The notes: generated by a model from the letters alone, not told the origin. Positions 35,301-49,631 are shown, counted from the first letter of the stretch. The stretch is DNA of 64,000 bases from Nepenthes gracilis (GCA_033239525.1 BSYO01000016.1:8257045-8321044), one strand, 5' to 3'. Made by a program: numbers and translations.

Positions 35301-38300
35301 TTGGACAAAAAAGGATTTTGGCAGATTCTGAAACTTGACAACGTTGGAAAACTGAATATCCACTGGACAACTATAGAGATTGTTAGAGCATGTTTGTTAG
35401 AATATGCTAATACGATATGCTTTAAGAATATGCTAGTACATGCTCTTGTAGGGGCATTATATGACATTATATGATATTCTTATTTGTGAGATTGTTCATG
35501 AGGTTGTATATCATTCTCCTGTGCCTTCATCACATATGCCTTCTTGTCCACTTACCTCTTAGACTTACGTCCATGGTTCTCATCGGATATCTGTTTTCTC
35601 TCTAGTTGGAGATCTTGAGCCAACCCCTATTGTCCTAGTTCTTTCATCTACAAATGCTATTGTTTTCTATTGTTTGTTCTCGAGAAAAGAACCAATTTAG
35701 ACCTTCCAATGTTGATGCAAAAAAGTTATCTCATTACAGCTATGCTTAGTATCCTCATCGCTTATGCTATCATATACTGGTGTTTCATCTTTTAGGGGCT
35801 TTTAGGTCCCCTTTGGACTCTATTAGTGCACCTCGATCTGTATCTATGGTTATTTCTGATCATAATTGATGGGCAGCTATGAAGAGATGGCTTCATTTAA
35901 GCATAATCATATGTGGGATCTAAGTACTTAGCCTCCTAGAAAGAAACCCATCAATTGTAAATGAATATTTACAAAAAAATTCAATCTGGATGACTCTTTA
36001 ACTTAGTTGGAAGCCCATCTAGTGACTTGACGGTATACTCAGACATATAAGGTTGACTATACTAATACATTTTCTCCTATCGTTGAATTGACGTCTAGAA
36101 GACTTCTTCTTTCGTTGGCTGATACTTATCACTAGTTTTTATATCAATTTGATGTCAAGAATACCTCATATAGTGATCTTCAAGACAAGGTTTATTTAGA
36201 GCAACTACTAGCATATAGTGCTCATGGGATTTTAGGCCTGCCTTTTGGCTAAAGATTATGTATGGTTTGAGATCACCCCCAAAGGCATGATTTGGCAAGG
36301 TCTATGAAGTAATGTTGAGTTTTGGGCTCTCTTGGTGTGACAACAATCACTTTGTTTCTATAGTCATTCTAGTGACAGGGGTATTCTTCTCAATATATAT
36401 GTGGATGATATTTTAATTATTGATAATGCTAGTTCAGGCATTACAAATCTAAAATTGTTTCTTTAAAAGCAATCTTAAAAAAATGTTCTAAAAAATTTAC
36501 ATTATTATCTTAGCATTGAGGTTGCTAGATGCCTTTGTGGCTTTTTTTTTTTTTTGGGGGGGGAATAAAGTGTAGCATGGATTTGCTTCTAGAGACAAGT
36601 ATATCGAGCATAAAACTTTATGATGCTCCAATGGATTCAAAAATTAAACTATCTCAAAATGATGAGATCTTTAGTAACTAAAAAGGTATTATTAACTAGT
36701 TAGTAAGCTCAATTACTTTATTATTACACGTCTAGATATTACTTTATTAGCATGTGTTGTGAGCTAATTTTCGTCTTCTCCTCATGTTCCTCATTGAGAG
36801 GCTATAATGCGTATTATGAGATATCAATGGTTTGCTAAAAAGAGGCAAAGTTTACGAATATCATGGCCATACTTAGATTGAGGGCTTTTCCAATGCTAAT
36901 TGGACTAGGTTAGCTAATAATCAGGAATTTAACACCCATTATTGTGTCTTTGTCTGAGGCAATCTTATGTTGTAGAAAAAATAAGAAACAAAATCTAGTA
37001 GCCAGATCAAGCACAAAATAAAAATAGATGTCTGAGGCAATAGTATGTAGTGAATGGATGAGATGGCCTATGCTCATGTTTTTAAGTTGTTGTTCTTCAC
37101 CTATTTAGATAATGGAGACACTTCACATTAAAAAAAAAATCAAAATCGATATCATCGAACATTGTTGGAAACAATCATTTCAAATACCCGAAAAGGGGGT
37201 GACCTAATCTATAGTGCCACAACATGATAACAATATAGTTTCTAGAGAAACTCGGATATACAGAAATGAAAATAATTTTTTCATCTTAAGTACGATCTGT
37301 CCGATAATTTAGGCTATCAAGGGGATAGAGTCCTGCACATTCCTTAGCATTGCCAGTTATCCTTCGCAATTCTAAGTTCCAAAATTCATAATAATTAGAC
37401 AAAATTAGTAACATAATTGAAATATTTGGTGAGTTTGCTAATTGATAATAGCGTTTCATGTCAAGCCTAGAACAAACAGTATGGATCTTAACTTTAGGCC
37501 GTCGGTGATTTTGACTAATACTATTCCTGCCACCTTATATCCGTTAGCGATGCAAACCACAATGTTTCTCGAAATGGGTTTGTAAATATAAAAGAGTACA
37601 GCATTACCGATCACGTGATTTGAAGCCCCAGAGTAAAACTATCCAAAGGTTGTTTTTCTTTGCTTGGGCACTTAAAGCCATGTGAAAATTACCTGTCCAA
37701 GCAATGGAATCAATTCCTATGGTATTCTTAGTAGGCTTCGAAGAGCTAAATTGGTGGCTCAACATCCTATAAAGGTGTTCAAACTGCTCTAGGCTGAAAA
37801 GAGTCATCACAGGTGCCTGTTTTTCTTCACTGTGGGCCATGAACCCACGGCCTTCACGTGGTCGGTTGAGATTCCAGTCTGCTAGCTTGGCATGTATTTT
37901 CCAACATACATCATTGGTGTGTCCCCTATCGCAAGGTCTACCTTGCTTCTTTAGTTTGCTGTCATGGGGATGATGAAACTGAGATCTTTGCACAGCAAGG
38001 GTAGAGCTCTTAGTAGCCGGTAGTGAGCCCATCATGAACATATTTCAGCTCTCCTCTCCGCGAACTTCAGAGAAATTTCTTGAAGGTCAGGAAGACGTTT
38101 CATTCCCATTATTCAGGCCAGTACTTCAATAAGGTTCTTATTTAGCCCTAATAAGAACTTGTAGATCCTCTTCCTTTCAACAATCTTTTTCTATCTAGCT
38201 CCATAGTCTGGGCAATCCCAATCATGTCTCAAACGTATCCAATCATTGCCAATGTCGACTAAGGATATTAATGTATTAAGTGATTGGGAGATCATCTTGA

Positions 38301-41300
38301 AACAAATCATGGAGAATACCAACGAATTCAAATAGTTCTAATGAATTTTCATTTGATGAGCATGTTCCTCTTGATGAATCTCATATTTCTTTTGTTGTTT
38401 CATAGAGAAGGAAATTTTCCCCATGTCAATGTTCATGGAATTAATCAACAATGACAAGACCACAATGTTTTCAGCCTCCCAACTCTTGAACCTGGGATCA
38501 TCTCTAGCTGGGGCGGAAGCACTTCCTGTGAGATAATCATCCTTGCCTTTGCCACATATGAACATTATCACCGATTTGGACCGTTACAGAAAATTTTGCC
38601 TATTCAGTTTGTGTCTTGTAATGGGAAGATGAGATACATCAGTAGCTCCATGGCTGATTGGTGTTATAGTTTAAGATTTTCGGGTTAAGTTTTTAGTAGG
38701 CATTTTGGCAGTTAGGGCGTATGTTGGCATACAAGCAGTTCTAGGGTTAGATAATGGGCCCTGACACCATGAAGGATAGTAGAGATTAAGTTAGAGAACA
38801 ATCATCCACTACTATTTATTCACGTAAGTGTATGTTGGAATCTTCTTCTGTCAGAATCTGTTTGAAGACCATGCTGGTATCAAATAGGGGAACCTGGGCA
38901 CAACAATTTGCCACTTATGTCCTAGTCTCCTCTTTGATCCTAATATCTACAATATATGTTATTAGGCAAAACAGAATCATGAAAGTATCAATAAAGCAGA
39001 TCATTAATTCTCTATTATAAGAATAATTCAAAATAGTCAAGAATAATTTAAAATATTACACAACTATTAAATGTTAACAAATCAGGATAATATATTGATT
39101 TATTCTTCTCCGATCTTCCTCATCTTTGTTATGACCTTCATTATCTCCAATATTATTCCAACAAATTCCATGCCTGAATTGATATGAATAACTTCTAAAA
39201 CAAATAACCTTTGCCATCATGAACAAAAGAACATATATCATAAACAAAAATTCATAACTTATCATTTAATGCAAAGGGAGCCTAAAGACTCCAAGGTAAA
39301 TCCAAACCTCTCTTATCGGCATAATAGATGAAAAGAAATCAAAAACCCTTCAAGTGCAACAAAGATTGGGAAGGTAGTTGGAGGAGATGGTACACAAGTA
39401 GACCCTTGGAAATGTATGGGGATGAGGATATTACATGGTTAACTTAAGTGTTTTAACAAAAACCTATTCAACAAAAAGAAGCTGGATTAGTGGGAAAATA
39501 GCACATTAAGCCATTTACAAGGTCCAAGAAGACATACAAAGTTCCAAAATTAAGTTGACCAGTCAAAAGACAGAGCTATAGAAAAGATTTATTGAAAATA
39601 ATTGTTCTAACAGTAGAAAAACAACAAGCATTCATGTCAAAGTAGATTTACTATGGAAGTTGTCTATTTGTTAAGATGATTGATGTAGCACTTTAAAGAA
39701 GATAGAATGACATTCATATGTAGTTTATTAGAAAACGGCACACGATACAATCTCAAGATGAGTGTTAGGAGGATTCTAGAGAGAGGAGGAATATCAATTG
39801 CACACATCCAAGTTATTAGATATGTATAATAGAAAGTGACTTGAGTGAAGGCTTGTGCAATGAGACCTAGAGTTTTCTGATCATTGTTTGATGATTGCTT
39901 TGAAGTCCATATCTATTGGTCTTCAGTATGCACACTCAGGATAATGACAATTGGTGCATGCTTTTGTTGATTACATAGTTTTTTGTATATAAGTTGACTA
40001 GTTAACACTACGTTCAAAGTTCACATGGTAACTATAGAAACTAAATGTTTTAGAATTACTAGAACAAAGAATGTAGAATGCAAGTTTAGTAATAACAAAG
40101 AGGTAGACAATGGGTGGGCAAGGATAGGGACTAAAATCATAAAAGCGAGACTATTCCAATTATCTTTGGCCAACGATCTACAAATATGGGGAGATTGGTT
40201 ACGATATTGCTCACAAAACCAAAATGGGTTTCATAAAGTGAAGCACATCAAGGATTTTGCATGATCAAAAAACCTCACAAAACCAAACTGGATGGACAAT
40301 GGGTAGACAAGGACAATGTAGCTTATTAATTTGGAAAAAGGCACACAATACAATCCTAAGATGAGTATTAGGAGGATTTTAGAGAAGGGAGGTATTTCAC
40401 TTGCACACATCCAAGTTATTAGATATGTATAATAGGAAGTGACATGAGTGAAGGCTTGTGCAATGAGACCTAGAGTTTTCTGATCATTATTCGATGGTTA
40501 CCTTAAAGTCCATATCTATTGCCCTTTGGTGTATATATACTAAGCACACTCAAGATAATGACACTTGGCACATGTTTCTGTTGATGACATAGTTGTTTGT
40601 ATATAAGTTGATTAGTTAACACTAAGTTGAAAGTTCACACGGTAACTTTAGAAGCTAAAGGTTTCAGAATTACTAGAACAAAGAATGTAGAATGCAAGTT
40701 TAGTAATAACAAAGAGGTAGAAAATGGGTGGACAAGGATAGGGACTAAAAGCATAAAAGAGAGATTATTCCAAATATCTTTGGTCAAAGATTTACAAATA
40801 TGGGGAGATTGGTTAGGATATTCCTCACAAAACCAAAGTGGTTGGATAAAGATAAGCATATTACGGATTTTGCATGATCAAAATACCTTGAAAACTTACA
40901 AAAATGTTTCATGAGGACTCTATTATGGAAGCCATGCTAAAAAGAGTTGGGTATTAGATGGTTAAATACCAAAATACTCTGAAAATGGTAGTAAGGGAAA
41001 CAAAGAGGTTGAGATTTTTGTGTTCATGTAAGGAGAGAGAAGATTTGTAATGATTTTATGCAAGCAAAAGTTTAGATGGCACCAATAGAAGACAAAATGC
41101 AATAGGTGTTTGAGATGGTTTGGTCATATGAAGCAAAAACCACAAAATAGGCTTATAAAGAGATGTAAGGGGTTGGCAGAAACTTATTGTAGAAGAGGTA
41201 AAGGAAGACCAAAGAATAGGTTGTGAGAAATCATCAAAAACAATCTTGCACATTTGGACCCAGCAAGAAATTGAAAACAAGGACAAAATGGCTTAAATTT

Positions 41301-44300
41301 TCTCGGTTAGATTTGACCAACTAATGCTACCCAGAAAAAGAAAAGAAAAGAAAAGGGAGTAGTGCAAAAAAAATAACGAGTTTTACAAGAAGATAGTATA
41401 AAATATCCTAATTGAAATGATTAGAAAAATTTATCATTGTCAAATATATTCATAGTACATACATTTTTTTCTCAAATCATGTAAGGAATTAGTGAATATT
41501 CTTTAACATGCAATATTAATATGATTTAAACTATCATATATTCTAAATTGTATGCCTTTATGATATGATAAAGATACATGCCCCATGTATAGCACGGGGT
41601 TATCCAACTAGTATTCATATGATGTCCATAATATTTTCATTTGCAAATTCCTTTATGATCAAATTTTAGATCTGCTGAAGCATCTGTTTGTATTTAGGCC
41701 ACTGAGCAAGATTTTTGCACATTACAATCATCTCAGGGGGGGTTACGATAGAATCAGAACGTTTGTGCCCAGCCCCACCCTTAATCAGATAAAGCTAAAT
41801 CTTCAATAAGTGGACACCATAATAAACATCTTATTGAGCAGTGTTAAATGATGGTTCAAGTTGACACCTCAAAAAAAAATAAAGAGAACAAAAGAAAAAG
41901 AAAAGTTGGGCCCATTTGTTTTAATTGCTATTTTAGAGTGACCTTAAAGTTCTCTAATCATTAATTTAAGAAATTCATTCTTGCTATTCTTATCACAATT
42001 TCTAATTTTTCATTGCACATCTAATTTTTGTGTTAAATGATGGTTCAAGTTGACACCTCAAAAAAAAATAAAGAGAACAAAAGAAAAAGAAAAGTTGGGC
42101 CCATTTGTTTTAATTGCTATTTTAGAGCGACCTTAAAGTTCTCTAATCATTAATTTAAGAAATTCATTCTTGCTATTCTTATCACAATTTCTAATTTTTC
42201 ATTGCACATCTAATTTTTGTGTTAAATGATGGTTCAAGTTGACACCTCAAAAAAAAAATAATAAAGAGAACAAAAGAAAAAGAAAAGTTGGGCCCATTTG
42301 TTTTAATTGCTATTTTAGAGTGACCTTAAAGTTCTCTAATCATTCATTTAAGAAATTCATTCTTGCTATTCTTATCACAATTTCTAATTTTTCATTGCAC
42401 ATCTAATTTTTGTGTTGCAATTGGATGTAAAATTAGGATAATTACAACCTAATACTTCATTTTTTCCATTTAGATTAAAAAACCCTCAAGTTTCAATTTT
42501 CTTACATACAACCCTAACATTTATTATTCTGTTAGAATTCACCCAATCGATTAGTTTGGACATCATGGCTCTTTTGAGTGAGGCGGCAAGCAAATTTGGA
42601 GGTGTAACCTAAACATTTACCTCATAGACCTCCGGCATTTGTCATGCCATTTGCAGGTATAATGCTGAGGCAAATACTATTGGCATATATAACAGTTTAG
42701 GATAATATGTGATAATTTTGAAATAGGGGAAAATTACTCTTACAATCATAAATGCAATCATCAAAATATAGATTCTTAGCCAGTCACAAACTGAAGTTGC
42801 AATGCTAACCTAATTATAAGTTTGTTTTAGTTGTGCAATCCAACGGGGCCCTATAAATATAACCCATGGAAAGCAGCACATGCAACTTGCAGTTCTCAAA
42901 CTAAACCAACTAAAACTTGCTGGAATCAAATTAAACTCATTTTAGTTTATAAAACAAATAGCAAAAAACCACTATTAAGAGCACTTAAAAAATAAACAGA
43001 GGAAAAACCCTTAATTACCATTTCAACTCAAGCCCATTCAGTCTCATCTCTCTGTCTTCCCCATCCCTATTGCAACTCAACTTTAAACCATCTATTATGT
43101 CCTTCCTCCCTCTCTGGTACCATTCCACAGCTGCTTTTTGCATTTTACTCAGAAATCTACAAATAAGAAACTCAACTTGCAAGTTTCTCAGATAAATTGA
43201 CAGTCGCATATGAACTACTATTTCAATTTAGCACACACTCCATAACTGAAAATTGTAGCTCATCTTTGAACTTATAACTATGCCCTCAATACCCCAGTGC
43301 AAAGACAGTTGCAGTTAACATAATTTTGCATCACAGAAATCCAAAAGAAATTTGCTCTATGGAGACCTAGAGGTCACAGGTCAAAAAACAAAAGTCTCTC
43401 TACAATGCAAGAATAAATACATACATCTGATCTTCCCCAAACCCCACAATGTAAGCACCTCGTAAAAGGCGGTTGTCCTTCTTTGAAAGTCAAAAGGAAG
43501 AACAAAGCTTGCAGGTTTTCTAGCTATTGCTCTTTGAATTCCAGAAAAAGGCATATCCAACCATCCCTTATTACTAGGATTGCACTTAAGTCCCATCAGC
43601 AGAAGGTATTTTGCTATAGTAAACATAATATCTGGAAAATCCACTGCCAGGGACGTAGCAAAATAATTTGCTTCTTCCTGTTCTTAATATAATGTAGCAA
43701 AATGAGATCAATTTAGATACTAATGAATATTGGATTGAAATGATACCCACAAATTATGTTTGCCCAATTATCAAATTCCTGTGAACATGTGATGGCATCT
43801 CACTAAATGTCAGCTGTCTCCATTTGTCTCCTTCAATAAAGACTTCTGTCTCTCTCTCATGCACACACACACCAATGAGAGAAAGAGAGAGAGAGAGGTG
43901 AATGAGAATTAAACCAGCAATGCCTCAGTCACTTGAAAAGTAATGTGTGTTGTGTCCATGCACACACACAGGGTTGGGGAGATGAAACCAGCACTGCCAC
44001 ATTTTAGGTATCACAGATTTCAGTGAAAAAACATTACCTCGCCATTTTCTGGTTGTAATTCTGAAACAATATCCTTGACCAAATCTTCTCGACTACCAAG
44101 TGCCCACTCACTACAAAAGAAGCAAATAGGTCACTATACAAACATAAACCCCGCAAAAAAAAAAAGGAAAAATGAAGGAAGACCTTATTAGGTCTAAAAA
44201 AGGCTCAACTAGTTGCACTTTACTTATCTTAGTTGCCCTTTAGAATAAGCATCTGCTATTGAGATTAGGTCAGTAGGCTTAGACAACAATTGAAAGGTAC

Positions 44301-45601
44301 TTCAAACCACTGGAATATAGATATACAAATCAGCAGGATATGTTCTGTGCCACACATAAAAAACATGCATTGACAGAATAACACTTCTGCAACTTCACAC
44401 AAGGAGGAGGCTGCAAGAACCAGGTCACAATATAACAGGAGGAATGTGACAAAACACCGACCAATTAACTTACAGGAATCTACAAAAGCATTTGTTCTTT
44501 TCATCCTTCTTATCCTAGCACCACCATGCTCCTTGCCGTGGCACAGGCCTTTGAGCTGATGGGGAGGGTGCTGATGAGAAAATTCTGCTACAATAATTGA
44601 ACAAAAGATCGGTGGATACATGTCGAGATCAAGATTTCTCAAGACTAATATCTCCCGATACCCAAAAAATATCCCGATATATCTCTGTATCGGTAATATA
44701 TTACCGATACATCAGCCAAACGTAGGCCTAATTTTTTGGTTTGCTTAGACCTTGAAGCCTCAATCAAAATATTTTAAATATTACCTAAATATTCTAAGAA
44801 GCCAAAATCTACATGATTTATAGAAGTGTAAAACATGCATAGTTCAAAATTTTTGGGGTATTTTTACAGTTACTCAGAAAAATATCTATCAAGCTTAATA
44901 TAAAAAAAATTGACTAAAATTCTTCAAATATGTAAATATGAGATTAAAAATGGTTAATGTTTAATACATATGTCACTTTGACATCGTCATGAAAACTTTT
45001 GCTTTGCATCCACAACGTTCAATATTGATAAATTATAATACCCTAAATTTCCATTGATTTATTTTGAATGTATTAATTATTTTAGATAATTTGCATGTGA
45101 TGAAAATTAAATACATATTGCGAATTTTTGAGGATATTTGGATTAGCAACGTGGTGCTTGATGCGCACCCGAGGGGCACCTAAGCGCCGATTACAGAGAA
45201 TTTGTACCTGAGGTGCGATTATGTTGACGCCCAACCACCAGTTGGATAATTAAAGAAGGGCAAAAAAAGAAAAAGGAAAGGAAATAAATAAATAAATAAA
45301 AGAAGAAAAGGGAATACAGGGGGAGGAGGCATGCAGCAAAAGAAGAAGCGGCAACAGGGCAGGGGATAGAGGAAAAGAAAAGAAAAGGAGGAGGGAGAGT
45401 GGAGAAATGAGGGCAGCGCATGCGAGAGGGGGAGAGGGAAAAGGAGGAGAGAGAACGGAAAGAGGAGAGAGAGAGGAAGAAGAAAGCTATAAAATCCCGA
45501 ATTTTCATTTAATTTATTTTGGATAAAATTAATGTTTTGGATTAATTATAATATTAAGAATTAGCTAGGTTGGCGCCTGAGCACCGACTGAGTTAAAGAA
45601 A

Positions 45602-45632
<31 letters not shown>

Positions 45633-48600
45633 ATATGAAGGAGGGAGCCACAGGCAACAGGGGAAAAGAAAAGGGAGGAAAGAAAAAGAAAAGGAAAAAA
45701 AATAAATAAGGAGAAGAGTGAGAGGAAGGCACAGAGGCCGGTTGTCAACGAAGAGGGAGGTGGCGCAAGAGTGCAGCGGCAAGGGGATGCTGGCATCATC
45801 GCCATCGCCGGTCAAGAAATGCAATGGTGTCAGTGGAGGAAGGAAATTGCGAGCCACAGGAGGTAGCCACTGTCGTCGCCAAAGGATAAGAAATTAAGGC
45901 AAGCAAATCCTTCCCTTTGTTGATACTGATTTTGTGCTTGCATGTATCAATTTTAAGAAAATCAGCCGTAATTGTGGAAAGATGGGTATCGGGTGAAAAC
46001 TGTGCTCAGTTCGGGTATTTCGGAGCAGGGGGCAAAGAAGGAGAAGAAGAGGAAAAAGAAGCAAAGAGAGGAGACGATGTGCAGGGAGGAGGCTCATGGC
46101 ATGAAAGAAAAGCTGCGCAGGAAGAGAGAGAAAGGGTGTGTACGAAGAGGAGAGAGAAAAGCTCAGTTTGGGTATTTCGAAGCATCCATGTGTCAAACCC
46201 GCTTGGTATAAGGTGGAGGCAAGTATCATCCCGGCCTATCCCAGGTTTATTTCAATATTTGATATGTTTTGCTTGTGTATTTTATATCAGTATGTTTGTA
46301 TGAAAATTGGAGGAGTCCAAGACCCAGTGGTCGATATATGTAGGATCATAACAGTCCGAGACCTTGATGAGTCGATATGAGATGACCGAGAGCTACAAGC
46401 CTAAAATATAGCCAGGCTAATAGAGCCGATGATATGTGGTGGCTGAGAGCTACATACTTAAAATGTAGCCAGGCTATTAGAGCCGACAATATGTGGTGGC
46501 CAAGAGCTACAAGTTGAAGCTGTAACCGATAATGATGATAAGGTGGCCGGAAGCTCCAGGCCAAAACCGTAGTCGGGTTGAAGGAGCCGATAATATGTGG
46601 TAGCCAAGAGCTACAAACTTAAAATATAGTCGGGTTAATCGAGCCGATGATATGTGGTGGCCGAGAACTACAGCTTAAGATATAGCTGAGCGAATGGAAC
46701 CGATGATAAAAGATGGCCGAGAGCTGTCAGCCCAAACTGTAGCCGTTATGATGTGCAAATTGGATTTTGATTTGTATTTGTTGTGGGTGTGCTGTGATTT
46801 CGGTATATAATGTGGCGGAGTTTATTGGATTTTATATAAACTCTCCCTCTGATTTACATGTGATATTTAATACATATTTACAGCGATACTTGTTGAATAT
46901 TTGGCTCATGTTTTTCTGTTTTCTCCCCTTTAGAGTAGAAGGCTTAGATCTCAGTAGGAGCTCAATGGGATCTGAAGAGGCATCACTCGATCTAGTGAGT
47001 TTGGTATCTTCCATACAACGTTTTAGAGTAGGTCATGTTTATATTGACCGGACGGTTGTCCAAGGAGGTTCTGTGCGAGTTTGATTTGTCAAGTCCTTTA
47101 TTTTGGTTTGTAACACCCAGATTTTGGGATTCTCAATTTATTATTGATTTTATTTAGGGTTTTTAATCTCATAAATAATAATTAATTAGCTTGCTAAGTT
47201 CCAGGGCGTGATAGAAGCAGCGCACGGGTGAAGGTAGAGCAACGCGAAGGAGAGGCGCACTACAAGAGAAAGTGGAGGGAGAGAAGTGCGCATAGGAAGG
47301 AGGAGATAGAGGGTGCTGTTCGGATATTTCGAAGCATCCTTTTGTCTGATTTGCTTAGTAAGAGGTTGAGGCAAGTATCATCTAACCCTATCCTTTGTTT
47401 GATTTCGTGTCTGATAATGTTTATTTCTGATTTGGAGATTTTACGAAAATGCATGTTATTTTTATATACCCTATCTATTTATTCTGTACATGCATGTATG
47501 ATTTATCGGTCGATTTGGGGATTTCATTCGGGTTTTGTATTTTTGGAGGATTTCACTATTTTATGAAAGCCTAAAAAATATTTGATACTGCATATTTTTA
47601 TATCGGTATATCTGTATAGAAATGAACATTAAATCTTGCATGGGCCGTGCATTTTCACATGCATGTGCCGGAATTCTGGTCACTACTTTTGAATTTGTTA
47701 TTAAATATTCTAGCCAACTCTCGATGGAGAGATATTTGTTATTGGAAATCCATTTTCGCCGACAAGAAAGGCTTTATTGTAGTGACCCGCCCTTCTGGAT
47801 ATTTAATTAAAATTTTTAATATATTCAATACTAATATATCTGACAAACTTGATAATTACACCTAAAATCCCAGGTGACAAAGCATACCAAGCAATCTTAC
47901 CTATGAGAGATAGAGTACATAAGTGGCCTAGCATACTAACCTAAACTGCATTTAATTTGATCTAAGGTTATCGAGTCAGGAGTAACCCTTCCTCAAGTTA
48001 GTTTTTAAATAATCGGAACTAAGATTTAGTGCTTACTTTGCAATTCTATATGGATTTGTATTCGGACTTTGAATTTGAGTTTGCTAATTTCGCCCACAAA
48101 AGGGTTTTGATATGCCTCGTAGATTTAATTTTGATAATATGTTTTGATCCAGACTTTGGATTATCTATTTATGGTGCTTCTCCGGCTTTTGTTATATGTG
48201 CTCACGATTGGATTATCTAGCTATTGGATTCTATCCCTGATCACGATTTGATCAGACATTGGATTAGACATTTGTTTATCTAATTTGGCATCCAGATCAA
48301 TTTTGTTATATATATATGTATACACACAACCCGAGAGGATTATTTTCTGATTGGATATTTGTTTTGATTTGATATTCCATTTGAATACAAGACTACCATT
48401 AGATTTTGATATTGGATTCAGTTTCAGATTGGATGATTGGATTTTGATATCGGCGATTTGTATTTATATCTATTATCTGATTTGGCATTTATTCATTTGA
48501 CCCTCCCTTTGATTTATTGGGCACATTTATTTACATATATGATACTTACTAAGCTTTAAACTCATGTTTTTCTATTTTATCCCTTCAGAGTAGAGGACTT

Positions 48601-49585
48601 AGATATCTTTGCAGGAGTTGGTCAAAATCTGACACGGCACCGTATATTCTGGTGAGTATTGCATCTATTTAGATGGATGATATCGGTTGTATTTTGCCTC
48701 TTTTGGATGAATTCTGTTTTGGGCTGTTATTTGGGTCTATATGGACTAGACCTTCAAATATTTGAATTGACCGAATATAGGCTCATAGTTATGTTTTGAG
48801 AATAGTTTGAGATATTATATTACACATTGAGCATACTTATGGTTGCTTTGTTACCTCCCTTACGATAATTGTAAACTAATTCATATTTAGATTGTCCAAA
48901 CGGTTGTCTGATGAGGTCTTGTAATAAATTGCTAGGCCTGACTGTTATTATTATTATTATTTTGAATAATTAACGTTGGATTTAATTACCTGTTATTTGG
49001 AATTTGAGTATTTATTGATTTGACCTGCTTGGTTTTGGTTCGTTACAAACATATTACTAGATATCAACACAGCCTCAACAGATTCATATATTTTATCCAT
49101 GATCAGCTAATGTGATTAATTATGTACATAATCCAAAGTTTATTTTATGAAAAATCCTATTCTTAAGTGACTTTTAATCAACTTTTGTTTGGTTTTTATT
49201 AGCAAAAAGTTGTTGAATGAAGAAGGGCAAAATAGTCAGTTTACCTTACCCAAGCTTAACTGTTAATGTTGAAGAGCTTAATTTGAATACCTACGATTTT
49301 TGTCTCTACAAGCATTTCAAATTTCTAATGATTTCAGAAAGAAATAGATTTGCAAGATAAAAAATATTGGAAATTCACAAAACCTGAAAAGTTTGGGTCT
49401 TATATCGATTGGAAGAATTGGAGATCAATTTAGCATAATAGTCCTCAAGGATTTCGGGCAATACAAAAAGGGAAAGCAGGGCAAAAGAGAGGCTATTCAG
49501 CTTGGCTGGAGGGGAAATAAAAGGAGAAAGTGACAGCCAAAGGGGAACCAGACTGTACAAGAGCAAAATTCAGTTTTTGAGAGGA

Positions 49586-49631
<46 letters not shown>

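Larger units (their letters stand above)
27150..44037 (-). other. Giant intron, 16,888 bp, filled with transposons
   Basis: The donor is GGCGAG|gtaatg at 44037 and the acceptor atgtgcag at 27150. Contents: one near-complete copia (29128-33969), copia fragments at 35.48-37.16 and 37.17-39.08 kb, an RTE LINE (39.7-41.3 kb), a possible Helitron end (41.6 kb), a 189-bp triplication (41.84-42.42 kb) and unclassified DNA. Coding phase is intact across it. Confidence 0.88.
45034..47115 (+). mobile_element. LTR-like sequence A with internal duplication, plus strand
   Basis: It begins with a degenerate tataataccc (compare TGTAACACCC at 47109) and has a second similar start near 45490, so its first about 450 bp is duplicated. 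GA-rich leaders lie at 45.26-45.48 and 45.65-45.74 kb. It then carries a gtggaggcaagtatcatc segment (46212), a 60-bp array (46380-46760) and a tttagagtagaaggcttagat block (46930). It ends ggtttgtaaca. The same blocks recur in order in 47109-49047. No coding region; long minus ORFs are low-complexity shadows. Confidence 0.6.

Noticed and set aside
40635..41286. Minus ORFs at 40635-40859 and 41056-41286
   Set aside because: They are antisense shadows of the RTE LINE reading, which is on the plus strand.
43381..43644. 87-codon minus-strand ORF near the DUF4091 exon
   Set aside because: It is not part of the DUF4091 reading, has no matching splice phase, and shows no recognisable motif; the flanking exons already join in frame without it.
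45191..46303. Several ORFs of 80-128 codons on both strands
   Set aside because: They are Leu/Phe/Ser- or Lys/Glu/Arg-rich translations of purine-rich LTR leader sequence and overlap on both strands.
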